Part shown: positions 9,253-18,113 of the stretch, piece after piece | Position numbering within the stretch: position 1 is the first letter of the stretch | How the letters are laid out: the number at the start of each line of letters is the position of its first letter | Source: Bacteroidota bacterium | GTDB lineage: Bacteria > Bacteroidota > Bacteroidia > Bacteroidales > JAAUTT01 | DNA length: 64,000 nucleotides | Assembly (NCBI GenBank): GCA_023429135.1 | Contig: JAEYWD010000094.1 | Coordinates: 62,001-126,000, forward strand | Reading direction: 5' to 3' | Notes under the pieces: generated by a model | Databases searched by the model: none | What the model saw: only the letters and a program-made list of their open reading frames with translations | Told to the model about the DNA's origin: nothing | Translations under genes and position numbers: made by a program

Positions 9253-11565
9253 GTGAGGAAAAAGCTTAAAATTTCGCTTTGGATTTCTTTGGGAGTGCTT
9301 GCCATTTATCTGGCAATACCATTCCCGAAGAATTTCATGAAAATTCAATACAGTAAGGTAATCCGCGACGAGCACGGCAAAAATCTGCGGGTATTTTTGA
9401 GCAACCAGGATCAGTGGTGTTTCCCAACCGAAGACAGCATTGTAATTCCTGATAAATTAAAAACTGCAGTTTTAACATTCGAAGACAATTACTTCCAATG
9501 GCACCCGGGAGTTAATCCGGTTTCGGTGTTAAAGGCAGCCAGGCTCAATTTGAAAAAAGGAAAAGTTGTAAGCGGGGCAAGCACCATTACCATGCAGGTA
9601 GCGCGGATAAGAGGAAGACACAGCCGTACCTGGGGCTATAAACTCATGGAAATGTTTCAGGCTTTAAAAATAGAGTTGCACTATTCCAAGAAATCAATTC
9701 TAAAACTTTACCTCGACCATGCGCCTTATGGCAGTAATATTATCGGGTACAGAGCCGCCTCAGCCCGATATTTCCGAAAAGCCCCCAACGAGCTGAGCTG
9801 GGCCGAGGCATCGTTGCTTGCTGTATTACCCAACGCACCATCGCTGGTGTCACCATTATCCAATCCCGAAATATTGAGAAAAAAGCGGAATGCATTATTA
9901 AAAAGGCTGCTGCAGAAAAAAGAAATAGACTCTACCACCTACCAACTTTCACTGGTCGAGAATATTCCACAAAAAGAATATCCGTTTGAAGTAGTAGCCG
10001 GGCATTTAACGCAGCGGTTAAAAAAGCAAAATTCCGGAGCCATTGTCACCACTACGCTCGATTACAAAATTCAGAAACACCTGGAATACCGTGTCAGTCA
10101 GTACTCGTTTACTCTCCGGCAACAGGGAATTAAAAATGCTGCAGTGCTGGTTGTCGAAACCCAAACCGGGAAAGTAAAAGCTTATGTGGGCTCGCAAAAT
10201 TTCTTTGACAGGGAAGGTCTTGGCCAGGTGGACGGGGTGATGGCACGTCGCTCGTCGGGCTCCATTCTTAAACCCTTTCTGTATGCATTGTCCATGGACG
10301 AAGGTATCATTCTACCCCAAACTCAGGTTACCGATATACCCTCCTATTTCGATGCCTTTACCCCTAACAATGCCGACGAAAAATACAATGGCGTAATACC
10401 TTCGAAAGAAGCGCTGGTGCGGTCGCTGAACATTCCGGCAGTGCGACTGCTTAACACTTATGGCGTTAATAAATTCTATTCGTTCCTGACACATGCCGGA
10501 GTATCCACCCTTTTCCGCCAGCCCGACGACTATGGCTTACCTCTTATTCTGGGAGGAGCAGAAGTAACCGTTTGGGACATGGCAACCCTGTACAAAGGAC
10601 TTGGCAGCAGAGGAAAGTTTTCGCCCATTCACTATTTGCTGAAAGATTCGGCGAGGTATAGAAACGAACACCGTGATCTGATCAGCTCAGGAGCATGCTT
10701 TCTCACCCTCGAAATGCTCAAAGAGCTGAAACGACCAGGATCAGAGTACTACTGGGAACAATACCAGAACCAGAAACCACTCGCCTGGAAAACAGGAACA
10801 AGCTACGGACATAAGGATGCGTGGGCTGTGGGAGTATCGCCGCAATGGACAATCGCGGTGTGGGTGGGCAATTTCGATGCCGAATCGAACCTGAACCTCT
10901 CCGGTGCTGCCAGTGCAGGGCCGCTGCTCTTCGGCATTTTTAACTATCTGCCCAAAGATCCAAAACTGAAATGGTTCGAAAATATCGAAATGGATTTCAG
11001 AGAAGTTGAGATTTGCCAGGAAACAGGCTTTTTGGCTGGTTCCAACTGCCCGAACAAAACGAGGGTAAATGCCCCGGTTTACATGCTCCCGCTACGCCTG
11101 TGCCCTTACCATGAACAAGTTTTTGTGGATGACCAGGAAAAATATTCCGTTTGCTCTTTCTGCTGGGGCAATGGGCACCATGAAAAAAAAGTGCTGATTT
11201 ATCCGGCAGACATTGCCTATTATCTGAAACAAAGAGGACAGCCGGTAAATAACATACCCGATCATAACCCAGCCTGCGAAAAAATTGCCGGAACCGATCC
11301 GCTGAAAATACTTTATCCTATTGATTCAGCACGAATTTGGATTCCACGCGATTTCGACGGAAATTACCAGAAGGTAATTGCCAAGCTTGCCCACCATCAC
11401 CCCGATAAGAAAGTATTTTGGTATCTCGATGGCAATTTCCTGGGAACCTCGTCAGGAAATCATAACAAAGCCATTGAAATAAAAACAGGATGGCACCAGC
11501 TTTCCGTAACCGACGAGGATGGCCATTCATCCAGAATACGATTCTATGGCAGGGAGAAAATTTGA
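9253..11565 (+). CDS. pbpC: Penicillin-binding protein 1C
   Basis: This 770-residue protein starts at GTG 9253, 6 bp after the alpha-2-macroglobulin stop; no earlier start is possible without overlap. There is one N-terminal transmembrane anchor (residues about 7-23). The GT51 glycosyltransferase domain carries FEDNYFQWHPGV (Glu77) and GASTITMQVAR. The transpeptidase domain carries SxxK as S337-I-L-K340, SxN as RSLNIPAV, and KTGTSYG. A C-terminal BiPBP_C-like beta domain follows (about 690-770). It polymerises and cross-links peptidoglycan at the inner membrane. All catalytic motifs are intact. In the family the pair with alpha-2-macroglobulin is conserved. Confidence 0.95.
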   Translation: MRKKLKISLWISLGVLAIYLAIPFPKNFMKIQYSKVIRDEHGKNLRVFLSNQDQWCFPTEDSIVIPDKLKTAVLTFEDNYFQWHPGVNPVSVLKAARLNLKKGKVVSGASTITMQVARIRGRHSRTWGYKLMEMFQALKIELHYSKKSILKLYLDHAPYGSNIIGYRAASARYFRKAPNELSWAEASLLAVLPNAPSLVSPLSNPEILRKKRNALLKRLLQKKEIDSTTYQLSLVENIPQKEYPFEVVAGHLTQRLKKQNSGAIVTTTLDYKIQKHLEYRVSQYSFTLRQQGIKNAAVLVVETQTGKVKAYVGSQNFFDREGLGQVDGVMARRSSGSILKPFLYALSMDEGIILPQTQVTDIPSYFDAFTPNNADEKYNGVIPSKEALVRSLNIPAVRLLNTYGVNKFYSFLTHAGVSTLFRQPDDYGLPLILGGAEVTVWDMATLYKGLGSRGKFSPIHYLLKDSARYRNEHRDLISSGACFLTLEMLKELKRPGSEYYWEQYQNQKPLAWKTGTSYGHKDAWAVGVSPQWTIAVWVGNFDAESNLNLSGAASAGPLLFGIFNYLPKDPKLKWFENIEMDFREVEICQETGFLAGSNCPNKTRVNAPVYMLPLRLCPYHEQVFVDDQEKYSVCSFCWGNGHHEKKVLIYPADIAYYLKQRGQPVNNIPDHNPACEKIAGTDPLKILYPIDSARIWIPRDFDGNYQKVIAKLAHHHPDKKVFWYLDGNFLGTSSGNHNKAIEIKTGWHQLSVTDEDGHSSRIRFYGREKI

Positions 11566-11617
11566 GAAAAGAGGCGATAGCGATTAGTCCATTATGGCTA
11601 TGTTCCACATGTTTTTT

Positions 11618-11672
11618 AAGGCTGAAGGCCTTGGATAATAAAGCCCAGGGCAAAGCGAAGCGGCACCCTGGG
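11618..11672. repeat. REP/BIME-like intergenic repeat with two hairpins
   Basis: Two inverted repeats sit side by side. AAGGC (11618-11622) pairs with GCCTT (11628-11632), and CCCAGGG (11644-11650) pairs with CCCTGGG (11666-11672) around a GC-rich loop. The element is much more GC-rich than the flanking spacer and looks like the dispersed palindromic repeats common between genes in Bacteroidota. It lies just after pbpC and may also end its transcript. Copy number in the genome cannot be seen here. Confidence 0.45.
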
Positions 11673-11844
11673 TTAAGCAACAGAATTAATTTTTGGCGGC
11701 GTGAAACCACCTCAAAAAAAGCTTTATGCTTAACATCGCCGCAATTGTGATTCTATTAATGTCCATGTATAGTTCGATTTATCCATAACAATACCAACCA
11801 TCAGCTTTCCAACTTGTTTAATGATTATACTGTCCGCAGTCCTC

Positions 11845-11862
11845 TCCCGATAGCTATCGGGA
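11845..11862. repeat. Perfect 18-bp palindrome TCCCGATAGCTATCGGGA
   Basis: TCCCGATAGCTATCGGGA is its own reverse complement over all 18 bases. It is in the spacer between pbpC and the AlkB-type gene, beside other repeat debris. Such a CCCGATAGCTATCGGG core looks like a dispersed repeat unit rather than a local operator, but I cannot count copies outside the window. Confidence 0.5.
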
Positions 11863-11867
11863 CCACT

Positions 11868-11930
11868 GACGACAGCAAACAGCCTCCTCAAAACATATTG
11901 GCTGTGGGCCGTGGACCGATGTCTGTCGAC
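11868..11930 (+). repeat. Dispersed intergenic repeat, copy A
   Basis: The stretch CGACAGCAAACAGCC..CAAAACATATTGGC..GTGG resembles, with the same order of words, the spacer at 24301-24350 (CGACAGTTAAGCAGCC..TAAAATATTGGCC..CTGTGG). Both also carry a GGTCC/GGACC-GTCGAC word set. A third related piece is at 22023-22043. Together they suggest one diverged repeat family confined to spacers. The rest of the 379-bp spacer 11566-11944 shows no gene. Confidence 0.4.
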
Positions 11931-11944
11931 TAAAAAAATAAGAT

Positions 11945-12562
11945 ATGCAGCAAACACTCTTTAATATCACCCAGGGCATCAACATACTGCCATACGACGG
12001 AGAGGCGTTGTTTTACCCGGGCTTCCTTACGGAAACAGAGAGCAGCTTCTACATGAAACAACTTTTACAGGAATATCAATATAAACAACTTTTGATTCAC
12101 ATCTACGACAAAGACGTTCTTCAACCGCGTCTCACGGCTTTTTGCGGCGAACCTGGTGTTGGCCTGGAGTACTCGGAAGAAACGCTGAAAGTTCAGCCAT
12201 GGAGCACAAACCTGCAAGTTTTGCGGGAACGTGTTGAGAAAGTAGTCGGGGTTAAATTCACCCACGCATTACTCAACCTCTACCGTGATGGGAAAGACAG
12301 TGTAAGCTGGCACCGTGACAAAGAGCGCAACTGGGGAGCCGAGCCCGTAATTGCTTCTTTGAGCATGGGCGCTGCCCGCACATTCCAGTTCAGAAATTAC
12401 GAAGAAAAGTCAGTTACCAGAAGCGTTGAACTCACTCCGGGAAGTCTGCTGATTATGCAAGGCGCCACCCAACGCTGCTGGGAACATCAGATTGCCAAAA
12501 CAAACAAGCGTATTGGGCCGCGGCTGAATATCACTTTCCGGAAGCTGAAACTGGAAAACTGA
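11945..12562 (+). CDS. AlkB-type 2-oxoglutarate/Fe(II) dioxygenase
   Basis: This 205-residue protein shows the AlkB signature. NLYRDG is at 111-116, the iron ligands are H123 and D125 in SWHRDKE and H181 in WEHQI, and the 2-oxoglutarate-binding RxNxTFR is seen as R193-L-N-I-T-F-R199. These enzymes demethylate alkylated bases in DNA or RNA oxidatively, using 2-oxoglutarate and O2. It stands alone on the plus strand, its stop only 3 bp from the stop of the convergent ElbB-type gene. The substrate (DNA or RNA, which lesion) cannot be told from sequence. Start at ATG 11945 gives a normal family length. Confidence 0.92.
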   Translation: MQQTLFNITQGINILPYDGEALFYPGFLTETESSFYMKQLLQEYQYKQLLIHIYDKDVLQPRLTAFCGEPGVGLEYSEETLKVQPWSTNLQVLRERVEKVVGVKFTHALLNLYRDGKDSVSWHRDKERNWGAEPVIASLSMGAARTFQFRNYEEKSVTRSVELTPGSLLIMQGATQRCWEHQIAKTNKRIGPRLNITFRKLKLEN

Positions 12563-12565
12563 TTC

Positions 12566-13228
12566 TTATTTCAGATATTCCATCATTTTACCGACAATAG
12601 CTTTCGCTCCTTCGGCAATATCAACGACTGTGGCATTGAGCATGTAACAGGGGGTCGAAAACAGCAGATTCTGCTCGTCGACAACCACCCGGCCATGGGT
12701 AGAGATGATGATATGCTTTGCCCCCAGACTTTCCAGAGCTTCGATTGTTGGCGTTTCGTCGCCAATGGTGATTTTTACATTGCCCAATGCCAATGCAAAA
12801 AGAACAGGTGAGATGCACAATGCCCCGACAGGCTTTTTAAGCTGGTGCATGGAAACAATGGCCTGTTGCACATCGGGATTAAGCTTCGCTTTTGCACCTT
12901 CAAACGCCCATGAAGAAAGATTTTTGGCAGCACCAAAGCCTCCGGGAAAAATGAGGGCATCAAACTTCGGGGCCGCAAAAGCCGATAATGGAAGAATTTT
13001 ACCTCGCGAAATGCGTGCAGCTTCCACCATTACATTCCGTTGTTCTGGCATCTCTTTTCCGTTAATATGATTTACAACATGATGCTGCATCACATCGGGC
13101 GCAAATATCTGGTATGAGGCACCATGCAACGCAATGGCATACATTGTCATCACTGCTTCGTGAATTTCAGCTCCGTCGAATACTCCACATCCGGAGAGTA
13201 CGATGGCAAAATTTTTCTGAGGGTTCAT
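12566..13228 (-). CDS. elbB: ElbB/glyoxalase-III-like DJ-1/PfpI family protein
   Basis: The 220-residue protein reads from ATG 13228, beginning MNPQKNFAIVLSGCGVFDGA. A frame extends 17 residues further upstream, but that extension does not match the family, which starts just before the AVVLSGCGVYDG block. Other family marks are EIHEAVMTMYAI, the FPGGFGAAKNLSSWAF loop, and the nucleophile-elbow block KPVGALCISPVL with its cysteine. ElbB (isoprenoid biosynthesis protein with amidotransferase-like domain) is a DJ-1/PfpI-superfamily glyoxalase homologue; its physiological role is not firmly known. Convergent with the AlkB-type gene, with 3 bp between the stops. Confidence 0.9.
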   Translation of the reverse strand: MNPQKNFAIVLSGCGVFDGAEIHEAVMTMYAIALHGASYQIFAPDVMQHHVVNHINGKEMPEQRNVMVEAARISRGKILPLSAFAAPKFDALIFPGGFGAAKNLSSWAFEGAKAKLNPDVQQAIVSMHQLKKPVGALCISPVLFALALGNVKITIGDETPTIEALESLGAKHIIISTHGRVVVDEQNLLFSTPCYMLNATVVDIAEGAKAIVGKMMEYLK

Positions 13229-13404
13229 ATTTAAATATTTAAGTTTCAAATTGAAGCAACAGGCTAAAAAGATTGCCAAAGGGCAGCATGCAAATAAGAA
13301 GCAGGGAGAAGTATCGCATAGTTGTATAATTTAATCATGGTTGTCTGGTTAAAAGATTAAAACTGGTAGCCGCTAATCGGCTAAGAATTTATTTTTGTAG
13401 TCAT

Positions 13405-13520
13405 CCGTTCTACAGACGCAACGCAGCTATGCAGCTTTTTTTTTAGTCGCAGAGCGACGACCTGTTTGTAGTAATTCTACGATATGCTTAAATTAAGCCC
13501 CACCGGGCGACCTGTTTGAA
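13405..13520. repeat. REP-like repeat cluster
   Basis: Several short inverted repeats stand in a row: GCAGC-TAT-GCAGC near 13426-13438, a T-run, GTCGC-AGA-GCGAC at 13446-13458, and GTAG..CTAC near 13469-13481. The word GCGACGACCTGTTTG near 13454-13468 returns shortened as GGCGACCTGTTTG around 13507-13519. This looks like a bipartite REP element of the type mobilised by REP-associated tyrosine transposases; no transposase is present in the window. Confidence 0.45.
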
Positions 13521-13881
13521 TTGGCTGCTATTCATAATGTTTGTAAAAATTTTATTGTTTACCGGATAACAGTGTAATTTAATAGTAAATATAGTGAATG
13601 GTAGCAAATATTTGAGGAGGTTAATACTCGGAGGTAAATTACCCAGGTAATTTTTATACTTTTTAGAAATATTATCTAGGTAATAATATTTTCTTTCATT
13701 TGGGTCAAAGCTTCATTTTTTGTTATGGGTGATGCAAAATCCAGGTATTCCAGGAAAGATAGCCGATTAATCTGAAAAATCCTTGCACGTCCAACAACTG
13801 TCCGGAAGGATTTCATTATATGAAATTAACAAAGTGACATACAGCGCAATACACCCATTTGAATATTACTATACATATATC

Positions 13882-13932
13882 TGCACTTCATAAGTGCAAT
13901 CTAGAGTGATTTTTGCACTTATGAAGTGCAAA
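13882..13932. promoter_or_regulatory. Pair of inverted TGCACTT palindromes, possible operator
   Basis: TGCACTTCATAAGTGCAA (13882-13899) and its exact reverse complement TTGCACTTATGAAGTGCA (13913-13930) are separated by 13 bp. Each copy is itself a near-perfect palindrome (arms TGCACTT/AAGTGCA around 3 bp), so the region is both a double operator-like site and an 18-bp stem. Sites of this form are typical of small HTH repressors such as antitoxins, but no intact gene adjoins. The rest of the gene-free stretch 13229-14305 holds only repeats and one short open frame (13986-14141, minus, 51 codons, unrecognised). Confidence 0.4.
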
Positions 13933-14305
13933 ATGCTCATTCTGGATAAGCGTTATGCTTATATAATTAGCAATTTCGACACGGTTTATGATGCGGAATC
14001 GGGATGTAAATTTTGTTTAATTGACTTATTCAGGAACCGGTCTGTTGAATAGTAAAGAGGATGATTAAAGAGCGAATCAAGCCAATGCCTTGGATAATAT
14101 TCCAGATTGCCGTTCTTGTCGTAAATAATTGAAATATTCATCGAATTTAGGATTCTTAATTAGGTTCTGCCCATTGGAAAAAGATGAGGATACAGGATTA
14201 CGCTAAAAGAAGGAGGGTAAGTTTTTTCAAGGCATTTCGGTTTAAAGTCCAAACATAGAATACAAGGAGAATTTGCAATACATAATGTTTTCTGATTTCA
14301 TCCGA

Positions 14306-15183
14306 TTAATTATCCTGCACATAAACCTTTACCGCCGGCCGGTGTCCCTTAAGGGGATGTTCATCGTAGATGCTCGCACTCATCCATTTATAACTCACTT
14401 TTTCGGGAGTAAAATTAAAACTTATGTGAGGATCTTTCCTGGCCTCTTTCAGGCTTCTGCTTTCAATCCGGTTTCCTGCAACAGCAATATCTACAATAAA
14501 TCCCGTTGATGGTATTTTATTACAATACTTTGAAACATCTATTCTCAGCCAGCCAGTTTTTGTGGGGTGAACAATAATATTTTCACCTATCAGATCCTCC
14601 CCGTAAGTTCTTAATGAAGTATCTGGTTTCAATATTCGTAAATTGATCACCAAATCTTTCCCTTTAATCTCAGAAATATTCACTGCTATTGAATTAATAT
14701 TTGCGCTTCTGCCATAAGGGAAATAAACTCTAAACCAGCCAAAATTGTAACTAACCATAAGCGAATTAACAATAAAGCTATTCCTCTTGCTTCCAATATT
14801 TATTTCTTTAATAGGTTTATTAAAAACCACAACTGGACCTAATTGGACCACTTTAGGGATAATCCTGATTTCAGACATATTAGTTGGCATAGCAACTATG
14901 GTATCCCGGAATCCCACACTTGAAATTAATAATTGACGAGTCGAAAAGACAGAAGGAATATCCAATCTGAAATTACCCAAAGAATCGCTTAGCGTTCCTT
15001 TATCGGTTTTGTAAATCATCACATAGGCGAATGGAACACCCTGATTATAAGCCTCATCTACAATCTTACCTCTGATAACCAACTCTTGAGAAATAGCACT
15101 AACAATTAAATCATTTTGTGCCTGGATAACCGGGAATTTATAAACCAAAAAACAAAGTAAAATAGCAGAGTCAGGTTACGCAT
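14306..15183 (-). CDS. CarboxypepD_reg-like domain protein, frameshifted in signal peptide
   Basis: The main frame encodes about 280 residues from 15148 to 14306. It has a carboxypeptidase-regulatory-like (CarboxypepD_reg) beta-sandwich at about 20-105 (VIRGKIVDEAYNQGVPFAYV, KGTLSDSLGNFRLDIP, LLISSVGFRDTIV), and a C-terminal domain I do not recognise that ends with a KVYVQDN tail. That frame has only a TTG start and half a signal peptide. An ATG at 15183-15181 opens the missing half (MRNLTLLFYFVF) in another frame. One extra T in the T6 tract (A6 on plus, 15147-15152) would join them into a perfect signal peptide ending VIQAQ. So the gene is either frameshifted, phase-variable, or has a sequencing error. 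Exported, function unknown. Confidence 0.65.
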
Positions 15184-15298
15184 AAAGATAAACTCGTATT
15201 AATTTTGTTGAATTTTTTGGGTATAAAACAAGGTTAGAAAAATCCTTATGGGGTGCAAACTTATAGTTGGTGAATTGAACTGTAAAAGAAAGTAAATC

Positions 15299-15354
15299 GA
15301 AAAGACACAAAGGCATCAAGAAAATGATACTTTGTGCCTTCGTGTCTTTGTGTT
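15299..15354. repeat. ACACAAAGACAC-type hairpin repeat, copy 1
   Basis: AAAGACACAAAGGCATCAAG (15300-15319) faces CTTTGTGCCTTCGTGTCTTT (15329-15348) as an imperfect 20-bp stem with 17 pairs. The right arm continues GTGTCTTTGTGTTCAAATT and shares that word with the repeat at 30311-30380. It lies directly after the stop of the beta-mannosidase gene and may act as its terminator. Confidence 0.5.
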
Positions 15355-15363
15355 CAAATTCAA

Positions 15364-17958
15364 CTATATCTCATCCAGTTTTATCATTTTCAGGTTGGAA
15401 GTGAATTCCTTCAAATCCATTTCGTGCGCAGGTGTAAAAGTAACCTTAACAATTTGCCCCGGAAGAATGTCAAAATAATTATCGCTGAAGAAACCATCGC
15501 CACTTTCGAGACTCATGTATAGATTTTTGATAAGTTTTGGCGACGACAGGTTGAGAATAAATGTTCCGTTTTCTTCCTTTATTTCACTGATTACTGAAGT
15601 CTTTGGTAAACTAAGATCTTTAGGAGGCAGAAAATACAGAATATTGGAGCTCAAAACCTGATCACCTTCTTTTACTTCGGTGTACAGCAACGATGTTTTC
15701 AAAGCTGACGCAGGAACAATATTGGCAAGATCGTTGTTAAAAAACTCCTTACTGCTGTTTGGTTCAAGCGTCGCGGGGATGTTTTTTTCAAACAACACTT
15801 TTCCTGAAAAGTCAATTACTTTCAGAACCAGGTTGGTTTGCTTCTGCTCAAAAAGATCGTTCACAACATAAACGCTGATTCTGGAAGAGTCTTTGTTGGG
15901 CGATACCAACACATCCGAAAAAGCTTTTTTTGTGTAATACATCTGTGCTTTCCAGCGGCGGTAATAGTCGGTACTACTCCACGATGCTACCGGCCAGCAG
16001 TCATTAATCTGCCAGAACAGTGTTCCCATACAGTAAGGCTTTGCGCGACGGTGCGCTTCCATAGCGAATTTTATACCTTCGGCCTGCAATACTTGTCCCA
16101 CGTAGAGGAATTTGCGGAAGTCGGTTGGAACTTTATAGTCGCGCTGCATATAGTTTTTAATGGTTCCGTTTCCGATAGAAGAACGCTGATGAGCTTTCAT
16201 TACATCCGAGAAAATATCGTAATCGGAAGGAATGGTATAAGTTCTAACGGTATTGAATTCGGGGAACGACTGAAAGCCGTATTCACTCATAAACCGACCG
16301 ATGTTGGTTTCGTATTCTTCAAAAGGCTTCTGGCCCCACCATACATCCCAGTAATGAACATCGCCGCTGTGCGCTTTCAGGTCGGAATGCTTTTTCCAGC
16401 CAGCTATAGGAGATGATGGCCAGTAGAATTTGTCGGGATCGTATTCTGCAACCACTTTTAACAAGATTGCATGGAAGATGGTATCGTAAGCATGCCAGAT
16501 GGCTTTGCGCTGCTCTGCATTATATTGTTGTTTCCAGCCCCAGCCACCTTTTTCGTTGAACTCCTGCCAGGCCACATCAATTTCGTTGTTTCCGCACCAT
16601 AGAGCAACAGACGGGTGATTACGCAACCTTTTCACATTGTCGATGGCTTCTAGACGTACATTCTCCAGGAAAGCATCGTCGCCGGGGTACATGCTGCATG
16701 CGAACATAAAATCCTGCCACACCAGAATACCATATTTGTCGCACAAATCGTAAAAAACATCATTTTCGTAAATACCACCGCCCCAAACGCGGAGCATGTT
16801 CATCTTCGTATCGTAAGCAGACTTAACAACTTTTTCATATTCAGCAGGTGATACACGCGGTAGGAAGTTATCGTTGGGAATATAATTGGCACCTTTCATA
16901 AATACAGGCTTGCCATTCAATTCCACATAAAAACTCTTACCCAGCGAATCGGGCTCCTGAACAATTTTAACGGTGCGTATTCCGATATTAGCTTCCTTGT
17001 TATCGATCACCACGTCATCAATTTTAAGGTTTCCGGTGAGACTATAGATAAAAGCCTCTCCTAATCCGTTGGTCCACCACAATTTGGGATTATTTACAGT
17101 AAGATTAACCTCACCTTTGCATAAACCAGGCTTCAGGCTTATAGAACCGGTTGCCCTGATGGAAGAATCGTTACTGCAAAAAACTTCGAGATCGGCGCTT
17201 CCGTTCGCGGATGACTGGACTTCGAAAACAGCTTTCAGAGTAGCTTTATTTGCTGCAACCGATTGCTGAATAATTTGCAAATTATTAATGCGTGCATTAT
17301 TCCAGGCCTTAAGAGAAACGGGCCGCCAAATTCCCGAAGTAACAAATCGTGGTCCCCAGTCCCAACCATAGTGATATCCGGCTTTGCGGGTGAATACGCT
17401 TACTCTTTTGTCACCAAGACCGCCATTTTCGCTTTGATCGTTCGAAGCAGGCAGACCATAGCCGAATTTCTCCAGTTCTTTTAAGCCTATCTTAATGGGA
17501 GAGTGGAAATATATCTTCAGGATATTATCGCCTACCTTCAGAAAATTCTTGCAGTCCACATTCCATTCACGAAACATGTTATCGGATTTCAGCACCAGCG
17601 AGTCGTTCATATAAACATCGGCGTAGGTGTCGAGACCCTTAAAGCAAAGTTCAATATTTTCGCGCTGCAGTATTGTACTGTCAACTTTGATAGTATTCTG
17701 ATAAATCCAGTCTTTTTTGTCGATCCATTGCAGATTTTTCTCGTTTGTGCGATAAAACGGATCTTCTATCTTCTTATTCATCAAAAGATCGGTATGCACT
17801 GTTCCAGGAATTTGGGCAGGCAACCATTCTCCCGAATCGGCCTGCTTGAACTGCCATCCGGATGAAAGATCCATACTGGTGACAGGAGCGACTTCTTTCA
17901 TCTTACTGCAGGAGATGATTGTGAGTCCGAGTAACAGCAATAAATAGTAGTGGTTCAT
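15364..17958 (-). CDS. GH2 beta-mannosidase lipoprotein
   Basis: This 864-residue protein reads from ATG 17958, where a lipoprotein signal begins (LLGLTIISC, lipobox ISC). An in-frame ATG at 18117 overlaps the previous stop as ATGA but would add 53 hydrophilic residues before the signal, so I reject it. Domain order is GH2 sugar-binding jelly roll (WQFKQADSGEWLPAQIPGTV, WIYQNTI), immunoglobulin-like domain, TIM barrel, and C-terminal beta domains. Acid/base Glu459 lies in WCGNNEIDVAW and nucleophile Glu559 in SEYGFQS. It removes terminal beta-mannose from manno-oligosaccharides at the cell surface or in the periplasm. Downstream partner of the GH63-like gene on the same strand. Confidence 0.93.
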   Translation of the reverse strand: MNHYYLLLLLGLTIISCSKMKEVAPVTSMDLSSGWQFKQADSGEWLPAQIPGTVHTDLLMNKKIEDPFYRTNEKNLQWIDKKDWIYQNTIKVDSTILQRENIELCFKGLDTYADVYMNDSLVLKSDNMFREWNVDCKNFLKVGDNILKIYFHSPIKIGLKELEKFGYGLPASNDQSENGGLGDKRVSVFTRKAGYHYGWDWGPRFVTSGIWRPVSLKAWNNARINNLQIIQQSVAANKATLKAVFEVQSSANGSADLEVFCSNDSSIRATGSISLKPGLCKGEVNLTVNNPKLWWTNGLGEAFIYSLTGNLKIDDVVIDNKEANIGIRTVKIVQEPDSLGKSFYVELNGKPVFMKGANYIPNDNFLPRVSPAEYEKVVKSAYDTKMNMLRVWGGGIYENDVFYDLCDKYGILVWQDFMFACSMYPGDDAFLENVRLEAIDNVKRLRNHPSVALWCGNNEIDVAWQEFNEKGGWGWKQQYNAEQRKAIWHAYDTIFHAILLKVVAEYDPDKFYWPSSPIAGWKKHSDLKAHSGDVHYWDVWWGQKPFEEYETNIGRFMSEYGFQSFPEFNTVRTYTIPSDYDIFSDVMKAHQRSSIGNGTIKNYMQRDYKVPTDFRKFLYVGQVLQAEGIKFAMEAHRRAKPYCMGTLFWQINDCWPVASWSSTDYYRRWKAQMYYTKKAFSDVLVSPNKDSSRISVYVVNDLFEQKQTNLVLKVIDFSGKVLFEKNIPATLEPNSSKEFFNNDLANIVPASALKTSLLYTEVKEGDQVLSSNILYFLPPKDLSLPKTSVISEIKEENGTFILNLSSPKLIKNLYMSLESGDGFFSDNYFDILPGQIVKVTFTPAHEMDLKEFTSNLKMIKLDEI

Positions 17959-18113
17959 CCGAACATAATTATTTTTTATAGGTCGGATGCCGCTAGCAAG
18001 TTGCTTTTGTTCATGTACGTTTAGTTTGCCTTGTTTGTGAGAATGCTGACGCTTAGTTGTGTTTTGGCAATAACATGCTCGGTTCATAAAGTAATTAAGG
18101 TTAAGTTTGACAT

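Noticed and set aside
11730..11957. Minus-strand frame of 75 codons in the pbpC-AlkB spacer
   Set aside because: It is made of repeat words and the 18-bp palindrome and overlaps the AlkB start.
13986..14141. Minus-strand 51-codon frame with ordinary-looking composition
   Set aside because: Too short, unrecognised and lying in repeat debris; kept only as a possible gene remnant in the island finding.
15838..16416. Plus-strand frame of 192 codons inside the beta-mannosidase gene
   Set aside because: It lies opposite the GH2 catalytic barrel; composition is that of a reverse shadow.
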